Source: JAVVHH01 sp963848035
Lineage (GTDB): Bacteria; Pseudomonadota; Alphaproteobacteria; Acetobacterales; Acetobacteraceae
Reading direction: 5' to 3'
DNA: 64,000 bases
Assembly (NCBI GenBank): GCA_963848035.1
Contig: CAWKCD010000001.1
Location: forward strand, 3,348,001 to 3,412,000
Every line of letters begins with the position of its first letter. Position 1 is the first letter of the stretch. The translations under genes were made by a program, and so were the position numbers. Shown one piece after another: positions 24,636 to 33,061 of this stretch. A model generated the notes under the pieces. It worked only from the letters and a program-made list of their open reading frames with translations. It was not told the origin of the DNA and ran no database searches.

Positions 24636-25616
24636 CCGGTCTGCGCCTGGCTCCAGGCGAGGTAGTCGGCCAGCGCGCTCTCCTGGGTGAAGCTTGGTCG
24701 CCAACCGGTGCTGCCGATCCGGTCGATGCCGACGGGCGCGCGGGGCCTGGTGTCGGCCAGGCGGACGGTGCAGCGGGCCGGGTCGGGCGATTGCTGCCAG
24801 TCGAAGCCGGGGTGGATCGTCGACAGATGGCGGCACCAATCCAGCAGGGCGCCGTCCCATTGCCGCCCGGAGGCGACGTTGAACACGCGGTGCGGCGGGT
24901 CGGCCAAGTCCATTAGATGCAGCAGCCCGGCGGCAGCGTCGCGCGCATAGATCCAGTCATAGGGCGGCAGCTCGGTCGGCAGGATCGCCGGCTTGCCCTC
25001 GCGGGCGAGGCGCTCGACCTGCCAGAACGGAACTCAGTGAGTCGCGCAGCCCGGTGTCGCGCTCCCAGGGGCCGAAGACCGCGCCGATGCGGGCGACCAC
25101 GGTGTCGATCTCCCACAGCGCGCCGAGGCGGAGCGCGCTGCGTTCGACGGCGTATTTGGTGACGCCGTAGATGGTGATCGGCACGGGTGGGGTGCCGGCT
25201 TCGGTGAGCGGGCCGGGGCCATAGGCGCTCTCGCCGTAGATGGCGCCCGAGGATGGCGCGACGACGCGGCGGACACCGGCGGCGCGAGCGGCACGCATCT
25301 GGGAGACGAAGCCGAGCAGGTTGACCTGGATGACCGTCTCGGGGGTCTCGAACTCGCGGTCGGGGCCGGAGGTGACGGCGGCGAAGGGGAATAGGCGGTC
25401 GACGCGGTGGCGCTGCAGGCAGGCGGTGAAGGCGTCGGTGTCGAGCACGTCACCGCGTTCGAGCACGAGTTCGCCGGGCAGAGTGGCGAAGTGGCGCAGG
25501 GCCGGTGCGGGCGGCGCGTCGAGCGCGAACAGGACGACGCGGTCGCCGCGTCGGAGCAGCGCCTCGGCGAGGTTGAGGCCGACGAAGCCGGTGCCTCCGG
25601 AGATCAGGACGGTCAT
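24632..25616 (-). pseudogene. NAD-dependent epimerase/dehydratase, frameshifted
   Basis: An extended-SDR sugar-nucleotide epimerase/dehydratase gene in two frames. The N-terminal part (from ATG 25616) has the NAD motif VLISGGTGFVGLNLAEALL, 'SSGAIYG' and the catalytic YGVTK. The frame breaks after 'RDTGLRDSLS'. The C-terminal part continues in the next frame as 'FWQVERLAREGKPAIL', then 'YDWIYARDAAAGLLHLMD', then 'HRVFNVASG'. One extra A on the plus strand at 25032-25033 (AGTTCCG where AGTCCG would read through) accounts for the break. The length (985 bp) is 3n+1, as expected. It is either a real lesion or a base-calling error. The substrate is probably a nucleotide sugar, but that is not certain. 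Confidence 0.85.
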
Positions 25617-25625
25617 GACGGGATC

Positions 25626-26402
25626 CTATCGCTTGGCTGTCGCCGGGTTCCAGAGTTCGTCTTCGCGGACGAGGGTGAGGGTGTATTCGTAGAGTTCCGG
25701 CCGATACAGCGCCTCCATCGCTTCGATGACGCGGCCGTCGGCGTTTCGCACCTGGCGGCGGACCCAGAGCAGGGCGCTGCCGGGCTCGACTTCGAGCAGC
25801 GGTGCGACGTCGCTGTCGGCGAGCTTGGCGGAGATGACCTGGTCGGTGCTGACGGCGCGTTCGCCGGCTTCCTCGAGGAGGTGCAGCAACGGCCGGGCTG
25901 CGAGGTCGCGGGCGGTGAAGCGGCGGCCGATGGGCTCGGGGACCCAGGCGGTGAGATGGCTGAACGGGGTACGGCCGTTGGGCACGGCGCGGATGCGGAT
26001 GGATTTCTGCGCGATGGTGCCGATGGGCAATTCGAGCGCGGCGGCGGCGGCGGGCGGGGCGGCGACGTAAGCAAAGTCGATGAGTTTGACCCGGGTGCGC
26101 AGGCCCATGGTCAGCAGGTTCTCGATGAGGCCGCGCAGGCTCTCGCGCTGCGGCTGTGCGGGCGGCACACAGGCGAAGGTGCCGGCGCCGCGGCGGCGGA
26201 CCACCAAGGATTCCTGCTCGAGACGTTCGAGCGCGCGGCGGACGGTGATGCGGGAGACGCCGTGGGCGGCGGCCAGTTCGTGCTCGCCGGGCAGGGCGGT
26301 TTCGGCGGGGTATTCGCCCTCCTGGATGCGCTGGCGCAACAGCATGTAGAGACGATGGTGCAGCGGCAGGGGATCGGCTTGAGGCGGCGGGTTCGCGCTC
26401 AT
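25626..26402 (-). CDS. GntR family transcriptional regulator, UTRA (HutC-like) subfamily
   Basis: A 258-residue regulator. The winged HTH lies in about residues 10-75 ('LPGEHELAAAHGVSRITVRR', then 'ALERLEQESLVVRRRGAGTF'). The UTRA ligand-binding domain follows, with 'PFSHLTAWVPEPIGRRF' and 'VEPGSALLWVRRQVRNADG', ending 'ELYEYTLTLVREDELW'. ATG 26402 was preferred because the alternative ATG 26423 lies at the edge of the 18-bp palindrome and would have its ribosome site inside it; with that start the protein has seven more residues. It is divergent from the PEP-mutase/hydantoinase operon, the likely target, and upstream of the frameshifted epimerase. Confidence 0.9.
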   Translation of the reverse strand: MSANPPPQADPLPLHHRLYMLLRQRIQEGEYPAETALPGEHELAAAHGVSRITVRRALERLEQESLVVRRRGAGTFACVPPAQPQRESLRGLIENLLTMGLRTRVKLIDFAYVAAPPAAAAALELPIGTIAQKSIRIRAVPNGRTPFSHLTAWVPEPIGRRFTARDLAARPLLHLLEEAGERAVSTDQVISAKLADSDVAPLLEVEPGSALLWVRRQVRNADGRVIEAMEALYRPELYEYTLTLVREDELWNPATAKR

Positions 26403-26422
26403 TGACAATCCGAGGATGCTCA

Positions 26423-26440
26423 TGTCCTATGCATAGGACA
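26423..26440. promoter_or_regulatory. Perfect 18-bp palindrome, probable operator of the UTRA GntR regulator
   Basis: TGTCCTATGCATAGGACA reads identically on both strands. It lies between the divergent GntR regulator and the PEP-mutase/hydantoinase operon, 42 bp upstream of the latter's GTG start. Symmetric TGTC-GACA-type sites are typical for HutC-subfamily regulators. Binding would block both promoters, giving autoregulation and induction by the substrate. Confidence 0.7.
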
Positions 26441-26481
26441 ACTTTGGCTGGATGACCATTGGTCGTTGCAGGGGGCGCAGA

Positions 26482-27360
26482 GTGAATACGGACCGGTCCA
26501 ACCTCGCCACACGCATCGCCGAAGCGAGACCGCTATTGTGCCCCGGGGTGTATGACGCGCTGTCTGCGGCGCTGGTCGAGCAGGCGGGTTTCGAGGCGGC
26601 GTATCTGTCGGGCGCGAGCATCGCCTATACCAAGCTGGGTGCACCCGATATCGGGTTGGTGTCGCTGACCGAGGTCGCCGACGTGCTGGCGACGATCAGC
26701 GACCGGGTGCGGCTGCCAGTGATCGTGGATGCGGATAACGGATTTGGCAACGCACTGAACGTGCAGCGGACGGTGCGGGTGCTGGAGCGGGCCGGGGCGG
26801 CGGCGCTGCAGTTGGAGGATCAGGGATTTCCGAAGCGCTGCGGGCATCTGCAGGGCAAGACGCTGGTCTCGACAGCGGAGATGGTCGGCAAGATCCGCGC
26901 GGCGGTGGATGCACGCAGCCACGCGCTGATCATCGCGCGGACCGACGCGATCGCAGTCGAGGGGTTCGAGCCGGCGCTGGACCGGGCGGAGCGGTATCTC
27001 GAGGCGGGCGCGGATGTGCTGTTCGTCGAGGCGCCGGAGTCGCTGGCGCAGATGCAGGCGATCGTGGCGCGGTTCGGGTCGCGCGCGCCACTGCTGGCCA
27101 ACATGGTCGAGGGCGGGCGCACGCCGATCTCGTCGGCGGACGAACTCGGGGCGCTGGGCTATCGGATCGTGATCTTCCCAGGCGGCACGGTGCGGGCTTT
27201 GACGCGGGCGCTGCAGGATTATTTCGACGTGCTGAGGCGCGACGGCACGACGGCGGGGTTCCGTGACCGGATGCATGATTTCGACGGGCTGAACGCGGTC
27301 ATCGGCACGCCCGAGGTGCTCGAGCGCGGCCGGCAGTACGATCCGGAGTCGCAACGCTGA
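26482..27360 (+). CDS. Isocitrate lyase/PEP mutase family protein (oxaloacetate decarboxylase-like)
   Basis: A 292-residue Mg-dependent TIM-barrel enzyme of the superfamily cleaving or rearranging C-C/P-C bonds of oxo acids. It shows 'CPGVYDALSAALVEQAGF', the metal-binding 'VDADNGFGN', 'LEDQGFPKRCGHLQGK' with the conserved Cys, 'IIARTDAIA' and 'LLANMVEGGRTP'. GTG 26482 was chosen because a GGGGG run lies six bases upstream and the resulting length matches the family; an upstream ATG at 26452 would add ten Arg-rich residues. It is the first gene after the palindromic operator and overlaps hyuB (TGATG). 2-methylisocitrate lyase, PEP mutase and oxaloacetate decarboxylase remain possible. Confidence 0.87.
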   Translation: MNTDRSNLATRIAEARPLLCPGVYDALSAALVEQAGFEAAYLSGASIAYTKLGAPDIGLVSLTEVADVLATISDRVRLPVIVDADNGFGNALNVQRTVRVLERAGAAALQLEDQGFPKRCGHLQGKTLVSTAEMVGKIRAAVDARSHALIIARTDAIAVEGFEPALDRAERYLEAGADVLFVEAPESLAQMQAIVARFGSRAPLLANMVEGGRTPISSADELGALGYRIVIFPGGTVRALTRALQDYFDVLRRDGTTAGFRDRMHDFDGLNAVIGTPEVLERGRQYDPESQR

Positions 27361-28982
27361 TGGATCCGGTGACGCTGGCGGTGCTGAAGGGCCGCCTCGA
27401 GCAGATCGCCGACGAAATGGACGCGACGCTGTTCCGCGCGGCGTTCAATCCCACCATCGCGGAGGCGCACGACGCCTGCCACGGGCTGTATGACGCCACC
27501 ACGGGCGCGACGTTGGTGCAGGGCAAATCCGGGCTGCCGATCTTCGTCGGCGCGATGGCGTTCGCGACCAAGGCGGTGATCGACAAGTTCCCGGATGCGC
27601 GCGACGGCGACATCTTCATCTTCAACGACCCCTATCTCGGGGGGACGCATCTCTCGGACCTGCGGCTGATCCGGCCGTGTTTCCATGGCGGCAAGCTGTT
27701 CTGCTGGCTGGGCAGCGTCGGCCACTGGCACGATGTCGGCGGCGCGGTGCCGGGCAACTACAACCCGGCGGCGACCGAATACTTCCAAGAGGGCGTCCTC
27801 ATCCCGCCAGTGCGGCTCTATGCCGGCGGCGTGCTGAACCAGGACATCGTGGACATCGTGCTGGCGATGTCGCGGCTGCCGGAGGTGGCCTATGGCGACA
27901 TGCAGGCGCATCTGTCGGCGCTCGATCTCGGCGCCGCGCGGGTGGAAGCGCTGCTCGATGAATACGGTGTCGAGACGGTATCTGCCGCGCTGCTGGAGTT
28001 GCGGGCGCGGGCGAGCGCGCAGATCCGTGCCGAGATCGCGGCATTGCCGGACGGGCAGTGGTCGCAGGAGGATTGGCTCGACAATGACGGGCGGACAGAC
28101 CGTCCCTTGCTGATCGCCTGCGACATCACGGTGGCGGGCGAGCAGCTCACGCTCGACTTCTCACGCTCGGCGCCGGCGTGCGACGGGCCGGTCAACATCA
28201 GCCGCGCCACTTCGGTGGCAGCGGTTTATGTCGCGCTCAAGCATTTGTTCCCGGACGTCGCGGCCAATTCGGGCGTGCTGGACCCGATCACGGTGATCCT
28301 CGGCGAGAACTCGATGCTGGACGCGCGGCGGCCGAAGCCGGTCGGTGGCTACACCGAAACGATCCTGCGGATCATCGACGTGATGTTCAGCGCCTTCGCA
28401 CGCTTCCGGCCGGAGCGTGCCTGCGGCAACGCTTACGGAACAATCAATGCGTTGAGCCTGGCGGGGACGCGGGCGGATGGGCGGCGGTGGGTGCTGTTCC
28501 AGTTCTTCGGCGGCGGCCATGGCGGCAATCCCGAAGGCGATGGGCTCAATCACGGCAACCCGCCGATCGCGACCGCGATCATCCCCCCCGTGGAGGTGAT
28601 GGAGGCGGCGTATCCGGTTCGCTACACGCAATGGGCGCTGCGCGACGGGTCGGGCGGCGAGGGCGAGCATCGGGGCGGGCTGGGCGCGGTCTACGAGATC
28701 GAGCTGCTCGAGGAGCAGGCGGAGGCGTTCGTGTTCGCCGAGCGCGCCCGCTTCGCGCCGAAAGGCGTGCTGGGCGGCGGCGACGGCGCTTGCAACGTGG
28801 TCGCCTACGAGCAGGCGGAAGGATGGACCACGCCGCCACTGGGCTCGAAGGTGGTGGGCGTGAAGCTGCTGGCGGGGCAGCGGATCCGGATCGAAAGTCC
28901 CGGCGGCGGGGGCTGGGGCGACAAGGCGCGGCGCACGCCGGAGCGCGTGGCGGCGGACCTGCGGCTGGGATACCGCTCATGA
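27360..28982 (+). CDS. hyuB: Hydantoinase B/oxoprolinase family subunit
   Basis: A 540-residue subunit of the ATP-dependent hydantoinase/5-oxoprolinase/acetone-carboxylase superfamily, which opens or carboxylates small cyclic amides or ketones with its A subunit. Characteristic segments are 'LFRAAFNPTIAEAHDACHGL', 'GDIFIFNDPYLGGTHLSDL', 'VGHWHDVGGAVPG' and 'GGGHGGNPEGDGLNHGN', followed by 'YPVRYTQWALRDGSGGEGEH'. It starts with an ATG overlapping the previous stop and overlaps hyuA by four bases. Length is typical for HyuB. The substrate is unknown; N-methylhydantoin, hydantoins and 5-oxoproline are the known ones for this family. Confidence 0.92.
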   Translation: MDPVTLAVLKGRLEQIADEMDATLFRAAFNPTIAEAHDACHGLYDATTGATLVQGKSGLPIFVGAMAFATKAVIDKFPDARDGDIFIFNDPYLGGTHLSDLRLIRPCFHGGKLFCWLGSVGHWHDVGGAVPGNYNPAATEYFQEGVLIPPVRLYAGGVLNQDIVDIVLAMSRLPEVAYGDMQAHLSALDLGAARVEALLDEYGVETVSAALLELRARASAQIRAEIAALPDGQWSQEDWLDNDGRTDRPLLIACDITVAGEQLTLDFSRSAPACDGPVNISRATSVAAVYVALKHLFPDVAANSGVLDPITVILGENSMLDARRPKPVGGYTETILRIIDVMFSAFARFRPERACGNAYGTINALSLAGTRADGRRWVLFQFFGGGHGGNPEGDGLNHGNPPIATAIIPPVEVMEAAYPVRYTQWALRDGSGGEGEHRGGLGAVYEIELLEEQAEAFVFAERARFAPKGVLGGGDGACNVVAYEQAEGWTTPPLGSKVVGVKLLAGQRIRIESPGGGGWGDKARRTPERVAADLRLGYRS

Positions 28983-31027
28983 GCGGGCGGCTGGTGGTCG
29001 GCGTCGACGTCGGCGGGACGTATACCGACCTGTTCCTGTTCGACGAGACGCAGGGCACGGCGCGGGTCGGCAAGGTGCCGAGCCAGCGCGGGCAGGAGGC
29101 GATCGCGTTCGCGGAGGGTGTCAGCGAGTTGGCGCCGCTGGCTGCGATCTCGGCCATCGTGCACGGAACGACCGTGGGCACGAATGCGCTGTTGGAACGC
29201 AAAGGCGCGCGCGCCGGGCTGATCACGACGGCGGGGTTCCGCGACGTGCTGGAGATGCGCAGGCGGGACCGGCGGCAGACCTGGGGCCTATTCGGCGAGT
29301 TCGTGCCGGCGATCGAGCGGGACATGCGGATCGAGGTGCCCGAGCGGGTGCTGGCCGACGGGACGGTGCACACGCCGGTCGATCTCGATGCGGTGCGCGA
29401 GGCAGCGGCCGGTCTGCTTGCGGCGGGAGCCGAGGCGATCTGCGTGGTGTTCCTGCACAGCTACGCCAACCCGGCGAACGAGAAGGCGGCGCTGGAGGCG
29501 ATCCGGGCGATGTGGCCGAACGCGCATGTCGCGGGGAGTCACGAGATCCTGCCGGAGATCCGCGAGTTCGAGCGGACGTCGACGACGGCGCTGAACGCCG
29601 TGCTGCAGCCGGTGGTGGGTGGCTATCTCGGCGCGCTCGCGACCCGGCTGCGGGATGGCGGATTCGGCGGCGAGTTCCTGATCGTGCAGTCCAACGGCGG
29701 GGTGATGAGCGTCGAGACGGCGGAGCGTCTGCCGGTGCGGACCGCGCTGTCGGGGCCGGCGGCGGGCGTGATCGCGGCGGCGCATATCGCTGGGGTCGCC
29801 GGGTTCCCGGACGTGATCACCGGCGATGTCGGCGGCACGTCGTTCGACGTCTCGCTGGTGGCCGGCGGCGAGCCGGCGCTGGCGGCGCAGAGCACGCTGG
29901 ATTTCGGCGTCGTGATCCGCACGCCGATGATCGAGATCACCACGATCGGCGCCGGCGGCGGCTCGATCGCGCGCGTCGATGCGGGCGGATTGCTGCAAGT
30001 GGGGCCGGAGAGCGCGGGGTCGGTGCCCGGACCGGTTTGTTACGGAGCCGGCGGAACGCGGCCGACGGTGACCGACGCCAATGTCGTGTTGGGTCGGATC
30101 AATGCGGCGCGGCCGATCGGCGGCAAGCTGACGCGGCTGGATGCGCAGGCGGCGGCGGACGCGATCCTCGAGGCGGTGGGGCGTCCGCTCGGGCTCGATG
30201 CGCCGCGGGCGGCCGAGGCGATCCTGCGCGTGGCGAATGCGCGGATGGCGGGCGCACTGCGGCTGGTCTCGATCGAGCGCGGGCATGACCCGAAGAAGTT
30301 CTCGCTGATGCCGTTCGGCGGCGGCGGCGCGCTGCATGCGGGTGCGCTGATCCGTGAGGTGGGTTTGGCGCGGGCGCTGGTGCCGCGTTTCCCCGGCGTG
30401 ACCTCGGCGCTCGGCTGCGTGATCGCGGACATGCGGCACGATCGGGTGCGGACGCTGAACAAGCTGCTCGACGCGATCGACCCGGCGGCGCTGCGGGCCG
30501 ACATGGATGCGGCGACGGGCGAGCTGTCGGTCCTGCTGGACCGAGCGGGCGTCGACTTCACCGGGCGCGAGGTGATCCATGAACTCGACATGAGCTATGT
30601 CGGGCAGACGCATACGGTGGCCGTGCGGTTGAAGCTGGCGGCGGACGGTTCGGGATCGTTGAGCCATGAGGCGGTCACGGCGGCATTCGAGGCGGCGTAT
30701 CGCGGGGCTTATGGCCGGGTGCTGGATGGCGTGGCGATGCGCGTCCTCAACCTGCGCAGCGCGGTGATCGGCCGGCGGCCGAAGATCGATCTGCTGTCGC
30801 TCGCGCCGCGGCCAGATGCGTCGGTGGCCGAGGCGCGGCGGGGCTCGCGGCGGATCTGGTTCGACGGATGGCGCGACACGCCGGTGTTCGATCGGTTGGC
30901 GCTGCCGGTGGGCGCGGTTGTGGACGGGCCGGCCGTGCTGGAGCAGCCGGACACAACGATCCTGATCGAGCCCGGCCATCGCGGCACGGTGGACCGGTTC
31001 GGCAACCTGATCATGGAGGCGGTATGA
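28979..31027 (+). CDS. hyuA: Hydantoinase A/oxoprolinase family subunit
   Basis: A 682-residue ATP-hydrolysing subunit, partner of HyuB. The actin-like ATPase motifs are intact: 'VVGVDVGGTYTDLFLFD' at the N-terminus, 'IVHGTTVGTNALLERKGA', 'GDVGGTSFDVSLV' and 'TIGAGGGSIARVDAGG'. The C-terminus has the family 'ELDMSYVGQTHTVAV' region. Start and stop overlap the neighbours by four bases. The order B-A-amidohydrolase-like is the one seen in N-methylhydantoin/creatinine-type pathways, where the A/B enzyme makes an N-carbamoyl amino acid; that assignment here is inference. Confidence 0.93.
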   Translation: MSGRLVVGVDVGGTYTDLFLFDETQGTARVGKVPSQRGQEAIAFAEGVSELAPLAAISAIVHGTTVGTNALLERKGARAGLITTAGFRDVLEMRRRDRRQTWGLFGEFVPAIERDMRIEVPERVLADGTVHTPVDLDAVREAAAGLLAAGAEAICVVFLHSYANPANEKAALEAIRAMWPNAHVAGSHEILPEIREFERTSTTALNAVLQPVVGGYLGALATRLRDGGFGGEFLIVQSNGGVMSVETAERLPVRTALSGPAAGVIAAAHIAGVAGFPDVITGDVGGTSFDVSLVAGGEPALAAQSTLDFGVVIRTPMIEITTIGAGGGSIARVDAGGLLQVGPESAGSVPGPVCYGAGGTRPTVTDANVVLGRINAARPIGGKLTRLDAQAAADAILEAVGRPLGLDAPRAAEAILRVANARMAGALRLVSIERGHDPKKFSLMPFGGGGALHAGALIREVGLARALVPRFPGVTSALGCVIADMRHDRVRTLNKLLDAIDPAALRADMDAATGELSVLLDRAGVDFTGREVIHELDMSYVGQTHTVAVRLKLAADGSGSLSHEAVTAAFEAAYRGAYGRVLDGVAMRVLNLRSAVIGRRPKIDLLSLAPRPDASVAEARRGSRRIWFDGWRDTPVFDRLALPVGAVVDGPAVLEQPDTTILIEPGHRGTVDRFGNLIMEAV

Positions 31028-31623
31028 GCGAGTGGAAGCAGACCGCGCTGCTGTTGTGCGATCTGCAGAACGACTTCATCCATCCCGAGGGCGCGTATGG
31101 GCGGGCAGGCCGGGGCGTGGCGGAGATCGCCGCGGTGCCGGACCGGGTGGCGCCGCTGATGCACGCCATCCGGGCGGCCGGGGGGTGGGTCGTTTCCACC
31201 CATTTCACGCTGGTGCCCGGGCGCGGCGGGGAGCCGTTCATCTCGCCGCACCTCAAGCGGCTGCGGCCGTTCCTGGCCCGCGGTGATTTTGCGCCGGGTT
31301 CCTGGGGCCACGCCAATGTCGACGTGCTCGGGCCGGCGGACCTCCAGGTCGAGAAGGTGGCTTATTCCGCGTTCTACATGAGCCGGCTGGAATGGGTGCT
31401 GGCGCGCGCAGGGGTCCGCCGGCTGATCGTCGCCGGGATCGTCACCAATGGCGGCGTCGCGAGCACGGTGCGGGATGCCGCGGTGCGCGAGTTCGAGGTT
31501 ACGGTGCTGTCTGACGGGTGCGCGGCGTTCGACCAGCGGACGCACGAGGTCGCGATCGAGGCGCTGCGGCCCGTGGCGGAGATCGCGACGACCGGGGATA
31601 TGCTGGCTTCGGTGTCCGCGTAG
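31024..31623 (+). CDS. Isochorismatase-family protein lacking the nucleophilic Cys
   Basis: A 199-residue protein of the isochorismatase/cysteine-hydrolase fold, which includes N-carbamoylsarcosine amidase and nicotinamidase. The Asp of the triad (LLLCDLQNDF, D13) and the Lys (QVEKVAYSAF, K111) are present. The nucleophile position, normally in a TNxCVxST-type motif, reads TNGGVAST, with Gly144 replacing Cys; isochorismatases proper also lack this Cys. It follows hyuA with a four-base overlap and ends the operon. Context suggests an N-carbamoyl compound as substrate, but the missing Cys argues against the standard amidase mechanism. Confidence 0.87.
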   Translation: MSEWKQTALLLCDLQNDFIHPEGAYGRAGRGVAEIAAVPDRVAPLMHAIRAAGGWVVSTHFTLVPGRGGEPFISPHLKRLRPFLARGDFAPGSWGHANVDVLGPADLQVEKVAYSAFYMSRLEWVLARAGVRRLIVAGIVTNGGVASTVRDAAVREFEVTVLSDGCAAFDQRTHEVAIEALRPVAEIATTGDMLASVSA

Positions 31624-31632
31624 CGCCCCGTT

Positions 31633-31797
31633 TCAGGCGGTCTCGAACAGCAGCCAGGTGATGTCCTCGGTCAGCAACGGCGAGTGGCTAGCCTGTCGGA
31701 AGCAGGCGACCGCGGCGGCGATGACGGCGGCGATCGCGACGGCGGCGATGGCCGTCGCGATCAGATGAGCGGCGGGCGTGACGAGCGGGCGATCCAT
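31633..31797 (-). CDS. Small single-pass membrane protein, 54 residues
   Basis: A short reading frame of 54 residues: MDRPLVTPAAHL, then one long Ala/Ile/Val-rich membrane helix (about 12-32), then a short soluble tail 'CFRQASHSPLLTEDITWLLF'. An AGGAGG-type ribosome site (AGGAGGTCTGGCCATG) sits at ideal spacing, which supports translation. It lies 63 bp downstream of livK of the first Liv system, on the same strand, and its end is 10 bp from the convergent isochorismatase-family gene. No family is recognised; it could be a short accessory subunit or a leader product. Confidence 0.65.
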   Translation of the reverse strand: MDRPLVTPAAHLIATAIAAVAIAAVIAAAVACFRQASHSPLLTEDITWLLFETA

Positions 31798-31860
31798 GGC
31801 CAGACCTCCTGTCTGCCTGGCCCATATCGCCCATTTCCGCTTCGCCCGCCGTGACGAGGG

Positions 31861-33061
31861 TCACGCGCCGCTGAGAACGCCGCCGAACAGCTCCCAGGCC
31901 GTGCCGCTCCATTTCGCGAGCTGGAGCTGCTTGATGGGGTGGAAGTTCTTCGGCGAGGTGTTGATGCGGATGCCCGGCAGCAGCACCGGCAGCTCGAGGT
32001 CGTGGAGATCCGCCGCTTGCTTCATGATGTTCTCGCGCGAGAGGTCGTCGCCGCATTGCTCGAGCACTTTCTGCAACGACAGCACGTTGCCGTAGCCGTA
32101 GACGACGTTGGAGTTGGCGATGTCGAGGTCGGGCGCCCACTCCTTGATGAAGGCGCGGAACTGGTTCATTCCGGCGTCGTCGGCCCATTGCGGGTCGGTC
32201 TGGTCCTTGAGGTAGGCGCCGGTCATGATGCCTTTGCCGTTCTCGGCGCCGGCGGGGATCATCACCGCGGAGACCGAGAGCGAAACGTTCGTCATGTAGT
32301 GCTGGTCCAGCTTCCAGCCGATCTCGGCGATCTTCTTGATCGCCTGCGCCGCGAATTTCGGCGTGGCGGCGGTCACCATGGCGTTGGCGCCGGAGCCTTG
32401 CAGGGTGACGATCTGGCTGTCGACCGTGGGGTCGGTGACTTCGTAGGAGACGGTCTTGACCACGATGGCGTCGTATTTGTCGCCGAGCGCGTCCTTGAGG
32501 CCGGTCAGGTAGTCCTTGCCGAAATCGTCGTTCTGATAGAGCACGCAGAGCTTGGGCGCTTTGTTCACCTGCATCATGTGCCGGGCGAAGATCTCCGCCT
32601 CGGTGCGGTAGCTGGGCTGCCAGCCCATGGTCCAGGGGAAGTGCTCGGGGTCGGCCCATTTCTCGGCGCCGGACGAGACGAAGAGCTGCGGCACCTTCTT
32701 CTGGTTGAGGTAGCGCTGCACGGCGGATTGGGTCGGGGTGCCGAGGCCCTGATAGGTGAAGGCGACCTGCTCGGACTCGACGAGACGGCGGGTCTCCTCG
32801 ACGCAGCGGGGCGGGCTATAGCCGTCATCGGCGGAGAGGAACTCGATCTTGCGGCCGTTGATGCCGCCTTTGCTGTTCAGCATCTTGAAGTAGGCGGCTT
32901 CGGTCTTGCCGATCGCGCCGTAGGCCGAGGCCGGGCCACTATAGGGCATGGTCTGGCCGATCTTGATCGAATCCTTGGTCACTCCCGGGGTCGGCGGCGC
33001 GGGCAAGGTAGGGGGTGGCCAGTCCGGCGGCCACGGTGCCGAGGAACGTTCTACGAAGCAT
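31861..33061 (-). pseudogene. livK: Branched-chain amino-acid ABC transporter binding protein, signal peptide out of frame
   Basis: A LivK-type periplasmic binding protein. The mature part reads 'PGVTKDSIKIGQTMPYSGPA' and continues through 'GINGRKIEFLSADDGYSP' to 'KWSGTAWELFGGVLSGA', about 375 residues. A normal signal peptide (MLRRTFLGTVAAGLATPYLA, then RAAD) begins at ATG 33061 but lies in another frame. One extra base in the GGGG run at 32987-32990 explains it; total length is 3n+1. It overlaps the livM stop. The usual LivK ligands are leucine, isoleucine, valine, or aromatic and other small molecules. This is the last Liv gene of its operon. Functional if the indel is a sequencing error. 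Confidence 0.87.
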
